A DNA stretch of 61,618 nt, taken from Terriglobales bacterium. Lineage in GTDB: Bacteria > Acidobacteriota > Terriglobia > Terriglobales > Acidobacteriaceae. The stretch lies in assembly GCA_030038475.1 (NCBI GenBank), contig JASHOU010000165.1, forward strand, positions 1-61,618, in the 5' to 3' direction. The position numbers were made by a program, and so were the translations under genes. The notes below the pieces were generated by a model that saw only the letters and a list, made by a program, of their open reading frames with translations, was not told where the DNA came from and made no database searches. Shown piece by piece: positions 1 to 8,156 of this stretch (within the stretch, counting starts at the first letter, position 1; each line of letters opens with the position of its first letter).

Positions 1-1
1 T

Positions 2-1270
2 GTCGACGGCTTTTCCGTGTGGCTGGTGGTGCTGACCACCTTCCTTACGCCATTGTGCGTGTTGATTTCGTGGACCTCGATTCACGAGCGGGTGAAGGAA
101 TTCTTCATTCTGCTGCTGATTCTTGAGACGGCGCTGATCGGCGTTTTCACGTCGCTTGATCTGTTCATGTTCTATTTCTTCTGGGAGTCGACGCTGATTC
201 CGATGGCGCTGCTGATCGGCATGTTCGGACACGGACGCAAGGTCTACGCCGCGGTGAAGTTTTTCCTCTTCACGTTCCTTGGGTCGATGTTCATGCTAGC
301 GGCGATTGTGTGGCTGTATTCGAAGACAGGCAGCTTCGACTTTGTCGTCATCCAAAACGCGATTCGCAGTGGCAACGTTTCCGGCTTTGAAGGCGCTTCG
401 CTGTGGCTTTTTCTTGGCTTCTTCATCGCCTTTGCAGTAAAGGTCCCAATCTTCCCGCTTCATACCTGGCTGCCAGATGCTCACGTGGAAGCGCCGACGG
501 CCGGATCGGTGTTGCTGGCCGGCGTGCTGCTGAAGATGGGCACTTACGGCATGCTGCGTTTCGACGTTGGCCTCTTTCCCGAGCAGGCGCACCGCAACGC
601 GTCCTGGATTGCGGTACTGGCGTTGATCGGCATCATCTATGGCGCGCTGGTTTCGCTGGTGCAGCCGAACCTGAAAAAGCTGATTGCCTATTCTTCCATC
701 AGTCACCTCGGGTTCGTCGTTCTCGGAATCTTCACTTTCACTACGGCCGGACTGAATGGAGCCGTTTTCGTCATGCTGGCCCATGGAGTCGCCACCGGCG
801 GGCTGTTCATGCTGGCGGGCATTATCTACGAACGCCGGCACACTTACGAGATCACCGAGTTTGGCGGACTGGCAACACCGATGCCCAAATATGCGACTTT
901 GTTTCTGATCACCGTTCTGGCATCGGTGGGACTACCGCTGCTGAACGGTTTCATCGGCGAGTTCCTGGTGCTGAGCGGAGCCTTCCAGGCGCGCCCGATT
1001 TATGGCATCCTCGGCGCGACCGGCGTGATCTGGAGTTCCTGTTATCTGCTCTGGATGTATCAGCGCGTTTTCTACGGGAAAGTAACACATGACGTCAATA
1101 ATTCGCTCCCAGATCTCAATCCGCGCGAAAAAGCCGCACTCTGGCCGATTGCAGTCGCGTCTTTGGTCATGGGCGTTGCTCCACTCCTATGGCTCAATGC
1201 CATAGACCCGGCAGTGCAGGCGGCTTTGGCTCCTGTCACACAAATTGCCAGTAAGTGGGTGGGCCAATAA
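2..1270 (+). CDS. nuoM: NADH-quinone oxidoreductase subunit M (5' end outside window)
   Basis: Membrane subunit of respiratory complex I, one of the three antiporter-like proton-pumping subunits. The frame is open from base 2 (V-D-G-F-S-V-W), which matches the conserved DG(I/F)S stretch inside NuoM, so the GTG at 17 is not the start and roughly 80-100 N-terminal residues lie outside the window. About 422 residues are visible with many hydrophobic helices. The proton_antipo_M signature is clear, including KVPIFPLHTWLPDAHVEAPT with its lysine and HTWLPDAH segment, and a later SSISHLGFV motif. The stop TAA overlaps the nuoN start (TAATG), so the two are translationally coupled. Identification is secure from motifs and from the following nuoN. 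Confidence 0.95.
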   Translation, partial: VDGFSVWLVVLTTFLTPLCVLISWTSIHERVKEFFILLLILETALIGVFTSLDLFMFYFFWESTLIPMALLIGMFGHGRKVYAAVKFFLFTFLGSMFMLAAIVWLYSKTGSFDFVVIQNAIRSGNVSGFEGASLWLFLGFFIAFAVKVPIFPLHTWLPDAHVEAPTAGSVLLAGVLLKMGTYGMLRFDVGLFPEQAHRNASWIAVLALIGIIYGALVSLVQPNLKKLIAYSSISHLGFVVLGIFTFTTAGLNGAVFVMLAHGVATGGLFMLAGIIYERRHTYEITEFGGLATPMPKYATLFLITVLASVGLPLLNGFIGEFLVLSGAFQARPIYGILGATGVIWSSCYLLWMYQRVFYGKVTHDVNNSLPDLNPREKAALWPIAVASLVMGVAPLLWLNAIDPAVQAALAPVTQIASKWVGQ

Positions 1271-2826
1271 TGCCAATCATAATGACGAGCATATTCTGGC
1301 AATCCTTGCCGGTCGCACTGGCGCAGACGCAGGTGTTGCCCCAATTCGCCGACTACATCCGCATTCTGCCGGAGCTGGTGCTCTCCGTCTTCGGAATGCT
1401 GATCATGGTCGTCGATCCTCTGCTGGACGAAGAGAACAGTCCGCAGGTGCTCGGCGGCATCGCGCTGGTGGGCACTCTGGCCGCGCTGGCATCAACCTTC
1501 TGGATGGCGCAGTACCCTGGAACCGCATTCTGGAACATGGTGCGGGTAGAAGGATTCAGCGTTTTTTTTCATGTCCTCATTATCGCGATCGTAGCAGTGG
1601 CCATTCTCAGTTCCTTCGAGTATTTGCGGGTGCAGCGCATTCGCGCCGGGGAATATTACGGGCTGATTCTTTTCGGCGCGGTGGGCATGTGCCTGATGTC
1701 GTCCGCAATTGAACTTGTACTCATCTTCATTGCTCTCGAGATTTCATCGATTTCCACCTACGTGCTGGCCGGTTTTCGCAGGCGCGAGGCCGCGAGCAGC
1801 GAAGCGTCGCTGAAGTATTTTTTGCTGGGATCATTTGCCACGGCGTTTTTTCTTTATGGCGTTGCGCTCATGTTCGGCGCAACCGGATCGACGAATATCG
1901 ATGCCATCAAACAGGCGTTGACCTCCGGCAACGTGCCTGCACCGGTTCTCGCGTATGTTGCGACAGCGCTCATGTTTGTGGGGTTGGGCTTCAAGGTGGC
2001 ATCTGCGCCGTTCCAACTGTGGACTCCCGACGTGTACGAGGGAGCGCCCGCGCCGGTCGTGGGATTGATGTCGACCGGCCCCAAGGCGGCGGCTTTCGCG
2101 GTTTTGCTGCGCGTCTTGTTCCAGGCGAACGCTCCCGGACGCTTCTGGCTAATCTGGATCTCGGCCGCGCTGACCATGACACTGGGAAATATTGGCGCGC
2201 TGGTGCAAGACAACATCAAACGGCTGCTGGCCTATTCGTCCATTGCTCACGCCGGTTATATCCTGGTGGCGTTTGCCGCGCTGCCAGAGTTGGGCACATC
2301 CGCGGTCCTGTTTTACGTTGCCGCTTATGCTGCCATGAACGTGGGAGCTTTTGTCATCGTTAGTCACGTTGCCGCCGCGGGCGAACGCTACGTCAGCGTG
2401 GAAGATTATGCGGGCCTGGGCAGGAAGTCGCCCGTGCTGGCCGCGACTTTCACTTTTTTCCTGATGTCTTTGATCGGTATTCCGATCACGGGCGGGTTCT
2501 TCGCCAAGTTCTATGTGTTGACGGCGGCGCTGAAATCGAATGTGGTTTTGCTAGCGGTCATTCTCGTGCTGAATAGTGCCATCGGCGCTTATTATTACCT
2601 GCGCATCGTGGTGATGATGTACATGCGCGAGCCGCGCGGCGAGATTGCCATTAGTCCGGTCACTGCGGCGCCGGGACTCGCAGTTGCGATTTGCGTGCTG
2701 GCTACGCTTTTCCTCGGAGTTTGGCCAGGATATGTGCTAGATTACGCCGGCAGTTCCGCACACCAACTTATGAACGATACAGCCTCTCCGATGGCATCGT
2801 CACGCTCTTTTGCCGCAGGACGTTAA
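1270..2826 (+). CDS. nuoN: NADH-quinone oxidoreductase subunit N
   Basis: Complex I antiporter-like membrane subunit of about 518 residues, the usual NuoN size. It is hydrophobic throughout. The signature FKVASAPFQLWTPDVYEGAP near the middle and AYSSIAHAGYILV after it are typical of NuoN. The ATG at 1270 is chosen because it overlaps the nuoM stop (TAATG). A GTG at 1255 and an ATG at 1282 are alternatives, and no strong Shine-Dalgarno decides between them. Gene order nuoM-nuoN is the standard end of a nuo operon. No obvious intrinsic terminator follows. Confidence 0.96.
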   Translation: MPIIMTSIFWQSLPVALAQTQVLPQFADYIRILPELVLSVFGMLIMVVDPLLDEENSPQVLGGIALVGTLAALASTFWMAQYPGTAFWNMVRVEGFSVFFHVLIIAIVAVAILSSFEYLRVQRIRAGEYYGLILFGAVGMCLMSSAIELVLIFIALEISSISTYVLAGFRRREAASSEASLKYFLLGSFATAFFLYGVALMFGATGSTNIDAIKQALTSGNVPAPVLAYVATALMFVGLGFKVASAPFQLWTPDVYEGAPAPVVGLMSTGPKAAAFAVLLRVLFQANAPGRFWLIWISAALTMTLGNIGALVQDNIKRLLAYSSIAHAGYILVAFAALPELGTSAVLFYVAAYAAMNVGAFVIVSHVAAAGERYVSVEDYAGLGRKSPVLAATFTFFLMSLIGIPITGGFFAKFYVLTAALKSNVVLLAVILVLNSAIGAYYYLRIVVMMYMREPRGEIAISPVTAAPGLAVAICVLATLFLGVWPGYVLDYAGSSAHQLMNDTASPMASSRSFAAGR

Positions 2827-2994
2827 TTCGCAGGATTCTTAGTTGCTTAGTTTCGAGTGGCAAAAAGGGGATTTTGCACACATATCTCGGGTTAAATGGA
2901 AAGCGATGTTTGTTCGTGCGGTATCTAAGTCTTGTCCGCGGCCGGGTTTCTGAATGCAGGTGTTCGAGCAGTGGAAAACCTCTTTTATCGGCGA

Positions 2995-3023
2995 TTGACA
3001 TTCCCCGTCCGAGTGGGCATTAT
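2995..3023 (+). promoter_or_regulatory. Probable sigma-70-type promoter for the Flp pilin gene
   Basis: A perfect TTGACA at 2995-3000 is followed after 17 bases by CATTAT at 3018-3023 (four of six consensus bases). A start point near 3030 would give a leader of about 44 bases before the pilin ATG at 3074. The 247-base gap after nuoN holds no credible gene, so the pilin is probably transcribed on its own. Confidence 0.5.
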
Positions 3024-3073
3024 TACCTACAGAATTTTCTTTGAGAATTATCCAGGGGCTCCGGGAGGAATCT

Positions 3074-3238
3074 ATGGTTGAGCTTTTTCGAAGCATTTGC
3101 GCAGACGATCAAGGACAGGATATCGCCGAGTATGCCGTCATGCTAGCCGTCATCCTGGTATTAGTGATTGGCACGGTTCGTCTGATCGGCGGGAACGCCA
3201 ACAATGTGTTTTCCCAGGTTGCGAGTGCAGTGCAATAA
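3074..3238 (+). CDS. Flp/Fap-family type IVb pilin
   Basis: Small 54-residue pilin. The start is set by a strong GGGAGGAA Shine-Dalgarno at 3063-3070; an upstream TTG at 3041 in the same frame is less likely. The N-terminus is followed by D-D-Q-G-Q-D-I-A-E-Y-A-V, the Flp prepilin pattern: a peptidase cuts after the Gly, leaving a mature protein with Glu-Tyr near its start and one hydrophobic helix (about residues 18-40). Family knowledge: such pilins form tight-adherence (Tad) fibres. No tad assembly genes are visible here, so it is an orphan pilin locus whose machinery must lie elsewhere. Confidence 0.85.
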   Translation: MVELFRSICADDQGQDIAEYAVMLAVILVLVIGTVRLIGGNANNVFSQVASAVQ

Positions 3239-3282
3239 TAAGGCTTCCACAAGTTGCATGAAGGAGTTTGATTTCGCCGTCA

Positions 3283-3314
3283 AGTCAGCTAGTCCCATAG
3301 TCAGTTAGTCCCAT
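3283..3314 (+). repeat. 16-bp tandem repeat, two copies
   Basis: AGTCAGCTAGTCCCAT (3283-3298) is followed directly by AGTCAGTTAGTCCCAT (3299-3314), 15 of 16 bases identical. The second copy ends inside the ATG of the Phe-rich leader peptide. Confidence 0.9.
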
Positions 3315-3402
3315 GAGACGATTTGACACCTTCGACCGATTTATCCGCTTTGGGTTTCGCTCTGCGGCGAAGGTGAAGAATCGGAGCCATTCACTAATGT
3401 AA
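3313..3402 (+). CDS. Phe-rich leader peptide of a putative attenuator
   Basis: A 29-codon reading frame, ATG at 3313 and TAA at 3400-3402. Residues 2-16 read RRFDTFDRFIRFGFR: five phenylalanines at positions 4, 7, 10, 13 and 15 (four TTT, one TTC), with no Trp or Tyr anywhere. It ends 25 bases before a strong intrinsic terminator (3428-3460), which itself ends just before the DAHP synthase gene. This is the layout of amino-acid operon leaders: stalling at Phe codons would report Phe shortage to an aromatic-pathway gene. No Shine-Dalgarno is obvious. The role is inferred from composition and position. Confidence 0.65.
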   Translation: MRRFDTFDRFIRFGFRSAAKVKNRSHSLM

Positions 3403-3427
3403 GATCGATCGCTCAAGATTCCGACCC

Positions 3428-3460
3428 AAGCCGCGACTCCATCGCGGCTTTTGTTTTTTT
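3428..3460 (+). terminator. Intrinsic terminator/attenuator before DAHP synthase
   Basis: A perfect 9-bp stem, AAGCCGCGA (3428-3436) with TCGCGGCTT (3442-3450), has a CTCCA loop and is followed by a U-rich run TTGTTTTTTT. The 5' arm (GCCGCG, 3430-3435) can instead pair with TGCGGC at 3363-3368 in the leader. The leader segment can also fold locally (TTCGC 3356-3360 with GCGAA 3367-3371). This allows mutually exclusive terminator and antiterminator folds. Confidence 0.75.
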
Positions 3461-3483
3461 ACGGCAAAGGAAAGGTCATAACC

Positions 3484-4518
3484 ATGATTGTGAACATGTC
3501 CGACGGCGCAACAGAACGGCAGATCGAACACATCATTCAACGCATCCGCGAGGCCGGATTCCAACCTCACGTTACGCGCGGAACCGAGCGCACCATCGTT
3601 GCTGCGGTTGGCAGCGGCGGCCGTCGCCATGAAATTGAAGCTCTCTCAGTGGCGCCCGGTGTAGACAACGTGGTGGCAATCGCCCAACCTTTTAAGCTCG
3701 TCAGCCGGCAAACGCGGCCCCAGCCATCGGTTGTCGTTGTGGGAGGACAGAAGAATGGCGGCGTAAAAATCGGAGCTGCCGAGGTGGTGGTGATCGCCGG
3801 TCCGTGCTCGGTTGACTCGCGTGAGCAGTTGCTGGAGACGGCGCAGGGAGTGAAGCGAGCAGGCGCAACCATGCTGCGTGGCGGAGCCTATAAGCCACGC
3901 ACTTCCCCGTATGAATTCCAAGGTTTGGGAATCGAAGCGCTGAAGATTTTGCGTGAGGCTCGCGAGCTCACCGGCTTGCCTGTGGTAACCGAGGTTATGA
4001 GTACCGAAGATATGGATTTGATCTGCGAGTATGCCGACATGCTCCAGGTGGGCGCGCGCAACATGCAGAATTTTGCCCTGCTGCGAAGGCTTGCAACCGT
4101 CAAAAAACCGGTCCTGCTCAAACGCGGGCCCTCAGCCACGGTGAAGGAATGGCTGCTGGCCGCGGAATATCTTCTCTCGGGCGGAAACGACCAAGTCGTG
4201 CTCTGCGAGCGAGGAATTAAGACTTTCGAGACTGGCATGCGCAACACCTTCGACTTGGCCGCCATCGCTCTCGCCAAAGAACTGTCGCATCTGCCGGTAA
4301 TCGCCGACCCGTCGCACGGCACCGGCAAACAAAGCCTGATCGGTGCGGTTTCACGTGCCGCGGTTGCCGTCGGCGCTGATGGCATTATCGTCGAAGTGCA
4401 CCCCTGCCCTGAGCGCGCTCTGTCCGACGGACCCCAATCTCTTGACCTGACTCAATTCGAGGCCGTAATACGCGGATTGAGCGCCCCTTTGCGGCCGGTG
4501 CTCGCTCCCGCACTCTGA
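3484..4518 (+). CDS. aroF: 3-deoxy-7-phosphoheptulonate synthase (DAHP synthase, type I-beta)
   Basis: First enzyme of the shikimate pathway, condensing phosphoenolpyruvate and erythrose 4-phosphate. It has 344 residues: an N-terminal ferredoxin-like/ACT-like domain (about 1-80) and a TIM-barrel catalytic domain. Visible motifs include [29 protein letters not shown], the metal and PEP site LLKRG, and IADPSHGTG. The ATG at 3484 is preceded by an AAAGGAAAGG Shine-Dalgarno; an in-frame TTG at 3451 lies in the terminator U-tract and is rejected. A Phe-rich leader and terminator lie directly upstream, so regulation by Phe-dependent attenuation is inferred. The symbol aroF is used loosely; aroG-type naming is equally possible. 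Confidence 0.93.
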   Translation: MIVNMSDGATERQIEHIIQRIREAGFQPHVTRGTERTIVAAVGSGGRRHEIEALSVAPGVDNVVAIAQPFKLVSRQTRPQPSVVVVGGQKNGGVKIGAAEVVVIAGPCSVDSREQLLETAQGVKRAGATMLRGGAYKPRTSPYEFQGLGIEALKILREARELTGLPVVTEVMSTEDMDLICEYADMLQVGARNMQNFALLRRLATVKKPVLLKRGPSATVKEWLLAAEYLLSGGNDQVVLCERGIKTFETGMRNTFDLAAIALAKELSHLPVIADPSHGTGKQSLIGAVSRAAVAVGADGIIVEVHPCPERALSDGPQSLDLTQFEAVIRGLSAPLRPVLAPAL

Positions 4519-4827
4519 CCCCCGTCGAGGCGACGCACAGCCGCGTGTACACGCTGGTTTTAGGCTAAAACCAGTTGTCTGCCGAGAGGCGATGATCTCA
4601 AAGAATGGGCCAATTTGTCCCCGAACTAGGTTTCATGGTGGCTCAGCGTTTGTTTCAAATGAGTTAGGCGTTGTTGCCGGTGTCTCGTCCCGGCCATTGA
4701 GACAGGTTGTCCCAAGTTTCGCCTCCGGCTTATATCCATAAAATATTGTAAACAATAGGCTTAACTGTAACTAGGTTGGCCTCCCGATTGCCCATTATAG
4801 GCTAGGCACGAGGGCGTGGTTTATGCC
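4519..4827. other. Intergenic region with two perfect palindromes
   Basis: No gene was seen in these 309 bases. A 10-bp inverted repeat CTGGTTTTAG / CTAAAACCAG (4554-4574, one central base) follows the DAHP synthase gene and lacks a U-run. TATTGTAAACAATA (4744-4757) is a perfect hyphenated palindrome 71 bases before the protease start and looks like a dimeric-repressor operator. No convincing -35/-10 pair was found. Confidence 0.5.
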
Positions 4828-6639
4828 ATGTTCTCGCGAGAACCGACAAAAAAACTTATGAACAACGGCGACAAATCGCAAATTACAAGCGGACGCAAAA
4901 ACAGTCCGCTCCATTCCCTGGCGTTTAGCGCTGCTTGGGGCCGAGCTTTGGGAGTGGCATTGCTGCTGCTTTCAGCAATGCCGTCCTATGCCAGCGGCAA
5001 GGCTGCGTCGAACAAATTTTCTCCAGATCTGCTGCAACGGACGGGCACGAATAGCATGGTGACGATTATCGTTCAACATCACCAGATGCCCTCGGAAGCG
5101 CATTTAAAGACTTTGAAAGGTCGGGGCGCAGCGATCAAATCGCAGTTCCACACGATCCATGCGGTAACCATGACCGTGCCGGCGAGCATGCTGGCGGAAT
5201 TGGCGAACGATCCCAACGTTAAATACATCACGCCCGATCGTCACCAAAAAATGGCTGCCAATCCTGTGACCGAAGAATATGCGACTGCAGTCGAAGCCGA
5301 TGTTGCTGCCTCGCAATATGGTTTCACGGGCGCTGGCGTCGGCGTAGCGGTCATCGACAGCGGAATTGCGCCACACCCTGATCTGAACAATGCCAGTGGT
5401 GTCAGCCGGGTAGTTTACAGCCAGAGCTTTGTGGCTGGCGACAGCACGACTTCCGACGAGTTCGGACACGGAACTCACGTGTCGGGTTTGATCGGCGGCA
5501 CGGGCGGCGACTCCGGTACGGCTAATGGTTATGCAGCCACTTATGCCGGCATGGCTCCCGGCGTCAACTTTATCAACCTCCGCGTGCTGGATGAGAACGG
5601 GTCGGGCACGGACAGCGGGGTGATCGGCGCGATTGAAGAAGCAATCGCGCTGCAGAGCACCTACAACATCCGCGTCATCAACATGTCACTGGGACGTCCG
5701 ATATACGAGAGTTATACGCTCGATCCGGTCGACCAGGAGGTGGAAGCGGCGTGGAAGGCTGGCATTGTAGTGGTGGCAGCGGCGGGCAACAATGGCCGTT
5801 ACGCCCCAACCGACGGTTTCGGCACCATCGTGGTTCCGGGCAATGACCCCTCCGTTATCACGGTGGGGGCAACGATGACTATGTTAACGCCGACGCGGAC
5901 TGACGACCAGATTGCCAGCTACAGCTCCAAGGGGCCGACCACGCTCGATCACATTTGCAAACCCGACATCACCGCCCCGGGAAACCGTCAGGTTTCCTTG
6001 CGCGTTGCGGGCAGTACGCTGGATACGACTTATCCGCAATATGAGATTTGGCCAACCAGCGGAACCTCCATGTACTACGAATTGAGCGGCACCAGCATGG
6101 CGACGCCGCTCGTGAGCGGTGCGGTGGCGCTGATGCTGCAGCAGACTCCCTCGCTGACCCCCGATCAGGTGAAAGCGCGCTTGATGATGACAGCATGGAA
6201 AGGCATCGGGCAATTCACGTATTCCTACGACAGTCTCGGAAACCTCTACAACAACGAATACGACCTTTTCACCTATGGAGCTGGCTATCTGGATGTCGAT
6301 GCCGTTCTCGGCAGCACGGCCCTCGCCACAGGACTCGCGCTTTCCCCGACCGCAGTTCTTAACGCGAATGGTACGGTCACGATCGAGAATACCACTCCTG
6401 ACTCCAACTTCGCCGGCACTAGCGTGGTTTGGGGTGCCACTTCAACTCTCTTCGCAGATTCAGTGGTTTGGGGTTCAAACGTGCTTTCCGCCGATTCGGT
6501 AGTGTGGGGCGCCACCAGCGTTGTCTGGGGGTCAACCTCCGTTACTGGCGACAGCGTAGTCTGGGGTGCAACTTCCAACGTAGCCACCGCGACGTCAGCA
6601 CTTAGCGATGGTGATCCGGGGGACAGCAGCAGCAACTAG
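4828..6639 (+). CDS. Secreted subtilisin-like (S8) serine protease with C-terminal VVWG repeats
   Basis: About 603 residues from the ATG at 4828 (GTG 4816 and ATG 4858 are alternatives). A long basic N-region precedes a hydrophobic signal segment ending near MPSYASGKAA. An inhibitor I9-like propeptide follows (about 60-140). The catalytic triad is visible: Asp177 (VIDSG), His214 (GHGTHVSG) and Ser423 (SGTSMATP), with oxyanion Asn321. Just before the Ser motif is a decoy GTSM sequence. The last about 70 residues contain five VVWG units (SVVWGATS, DSVVWGS and similar; 6421-6570), a repeat I associate with acidobacterial S8 proteases. A membrane-protein gene follows after 32 bases, probably in the same transcript. 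Confidence 0.93.
   Translation: MFSREPTKKLMNNGDKSQITSGRKNSPLHSLAFSAAWGRALGVALLLLSAMPSYASGKAASNKFSPDLLQRTGTNSMVTIIVQHHQMPSEAHLKTLKGRGAAIKSQFHTIHAVTMTVPASMLAELANDPNVKYITPDRHQKMAANPVTEEYATAVEADVAASQYGFTGAGVGVAVIDSGIAPHPDLNNASGVSRVVYSQSFVAGDSTTSDEFGHGTHVSGLIGGTGGDSGTANGYAATYAGMAPGVNFINLRVLDENGSGTDSGVIGAIEEAIALQSTYNIRVINMSLGRPIYESYTLDPVDQEVEAAWKAGIVVVAAAGNNGRYAPTDGFGTIVVPGNDPSVITVGATMTMLTPTRTDDQIASYSSKGPTTLDHICKPDITAPGNRQVSLRVAGSTLDTTYPQYEIWPTSGTSMYYELSGTSMATPLVSGAVALMLQQTPSLTPDQVKARLMMTAWKGIGQFTYSYDSLGNLYNNEYDLFTYGAGYLDVDAVLGSTALATGLALSPTAVLNANGTVTIENTTPDSNFAGTSVVWGATSTLFADSVVWGSNVLSADSVVWGATSVVWGSTSVTGDSVVWGATSNVATATSALSDGDPGDSSSN
6421..6570 (+). repeat. Coding repeats: five VVWG motifs
   Basis: Five copies of S/D-S-V-V-W-G within about 50 residues at the protease C-terminus, separated by short Ser/Thr/Ala linkers of irregular length. 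The Trp-Gly core is invariant. Confidence 0.9.
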
Positions 6640-6671
6640 ACAACCGACTGAAACCATATTCGGAGACTACC

Positions 6672-7391
6672 ATGACAAATACATTACCAGTTAGAGCAAA
6701 AGTCATGATCGGAATGGTGGCCGTTGCGAGTCTGTGCGCCCTGTCTTTCGGCGCTGTTAGATGGCAATCGCAGGCCTGGCCACAGTTGCTGCTCCTGGCG
6801 GGTGCAGCCGTACTGAGCTCACGCTTCAGGGTGAAGCTGCCTGGAATGACGAGCTCGATGTCGGGAAATCTGCCGGTGATTCTGCTGGCAGTCACGCAAC
6901 TGGGATTGTTCTCTAGCCTGCTCGTTGCGGTTACGGCGGCAATCGCACAATCCTATTCCGGCGGGAATAAAACCAAACCGGTCCAGTTTGTATTTAATGC
7001 ATGCACACTGCTGAATGCGACCGGACTTGCGTATCTGGTGTATCACAGCCAGCTCTTCGCAGCCCATGCGGCAGCGCACACGATGTCTCTCGCACTGGCG
7101 TCGGCCACCTATTTTGTGGCGAATACCGTGCCGGTAGCGAGCATCATCGGTCTAACCGAAGGCGGCAATGCCTTTGCTCTCTGGCATAAGGTCTTTCTGT
7201 GGTCGTTCCCGAACTACGTAATCGGTGCGGGATTGACCGCGATTGCTTCCGCCTTTACAACTCTTAGCGGCCTGACAACCGTGGCAGCTCTGATGGCCGT
7301 GCTCTTCGCCGTCTATCAGTCTTACAAGATGTATGTAAGCCGAGCCGAGCAGACACAGCCACAGGCGATGGCAATGGCTACCGGAAGATGA
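6672..7391 (+). CDS. Multi-pass membrane protein, stand-alone sensor-like membrane domain
   Basis: 239 residues with about six hydrophobic helices and no soluble output domain. The pattern (SGNLPVILLAVTQLG, QFVFNACTLLNATGLAYLVY, ATYFVANTVPVAS) resembles N-terminal membrane sensory regions found ahead of GGDEF or HD-GYP domains in acidobacteria, but here the gene ends after the membrane part. The ATG at 6672 has a GGAGA Shine-Dalgarno at 6662-6666. It lies 32 bases after the protease and just before a strong terminator, so a two-gene operon is likely. The function is unknown; partnership with the protease is an inference from spacing. Confidence 0.75.
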   Translation: MTNTLPVRAKVMIGMVAVASLCALSFGAVRWQSQAWPQLLLLAGAAVLSSRFRVKLPGMTSSMSGNLPVILLAVTQLGLFSSLLVAVTAAIAQSYSGGNKTKPVQFVFNACTLLNATGLAYLVYHSQLFAAHAAAHTMSLALASATYFVANTVPVASIIGLTEGGNAFALWHKVFLWSFPNYVIGAGLTAIASAFTTLSGLTTVAALMAVLFAVYQSYKMYVSRAEQTQPQAMAMATGR

Positions 7392-7425
7392 CTGCAGGCT
7401 AGTAAACCTCCAGTAGTTTTTCTCT

Positions 7426-7459
7426 GCGCGCAGCCGGGCTGGCTGCGCGCTTTTTTGTT
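7426..7459 (+). terminator. Intrinsic terminator after the protease operon
   Basis: A perfect 10-bp stem GCGCGCAGCC (7426-7435) / GGCTGCGCGC (7441-7450), loop GGGCT, followed by TTTTTTGTT. Confidence 0.92.
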
Positions 7460-7498
7460 CCGGCCACAACGATCTTGCGCCTGGTTAGTTGAGCGATC

Positions 7499-8038
7499 TT
7501 ACTTAATGTCGCCGCAGTCCGGGCCGAGATACTTCGAAGCAAAAGTCGAATCCGTGGTCTTGGAACCGCTGCTGCTGGTGATAACTAAGTGCGTGCTCCC
7601 CTTAACACTGTCCGCACCGACCACATCGACAAGTGTGGTGCCGTCGACTGTCGAGGTCTCGTCGCCATTCTTATTCTCACAATGTATTTTGAATTCCATA
7701 TGGCTGGCTGAAGACTTGACGACAGTGGGTGTGCAGTTACCCTTCTTCTCGCTGAATGCGGTTCCCTTGGCGAGCTTATCTTTGGTGACGCAGCTTTTGA
7801 CCGTAATGCCGTTTCCGTTCATGCTGATGCCCCGCTGCTTCATCACCTCTTCCATCCGGGCGCGCGCCTCGGGAGGCATTTGGGCCAAGGCATCCGGAGA
7901 CATGCCTGGCATTCCGCCACCACTCTGATTGAAGGTCATCTGCCACAGACCTTCTTTAACGTTGAGTGATATATTCTGCGCGGCGCAGAATGCAGACAGG
8001 CAAACAGCAATCACAGCGAAGAACAAGGTAGTTCGCAT
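7499..8038 (-). CDS. DUF3617 family secreted protein
   Basis: 179 residues. An N-terminal signal peptide ends near FCAAQN. The body has the DUF3617 pattern: an early GLWQM strand motif, a segment PEARARMEEVMKQRGI, paired cysteines (SCVTKDK, NCTPTVV, IHCENK) and a Thr/Ser-rich end. The ATG has a GGGAGAA Shine-Dalgarno (complement of the bases just after 8038). The family is periplasmic or secreted and of unknown function. It sits 118 bases downstream of the S9 peptidase on the same strand. Confidence 0.85.
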   Translation of the reverse strand: MRTTLFFAVIAVCLSAFCAAQNISLNVKEGLWQMTFNQSGGGMPGMSPDALAQMPPEARARMEEVMKQRGISMNGNGITVKSCVTKDKLAKGTAFSEKKGNCTPTVVKSSASHMEFKIHCENKNGDETSTVDGTTLVDVVGADSVKGSTHLVITSSSGSKTTDSTFASKYLGPDCGDIK

Positions 8039-8156
8039 CCATTTCTCCCGTGGTGTTCAGACTCTATTGCGTTGAACAGCATTACATACCGTGAACTGCG
8101 GAGCAAACAAATTATGCCGTGAGATGGGGCGTTTGGACCCCTCCAATTGCGCAGTT

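Noticed and set aside
2859-2877. Possible sigma-54 promoter (TGGCA ... TTGCA) upstream of the Flp pilin
   Set aside because: GG and GC are 15 bases apart instead of 10.
4529-4600. Riboswitch upstream of the protease
   Set aside because: The sequence was compared by eye with the c-di-GMP-I core and lacks the required conserved segments.
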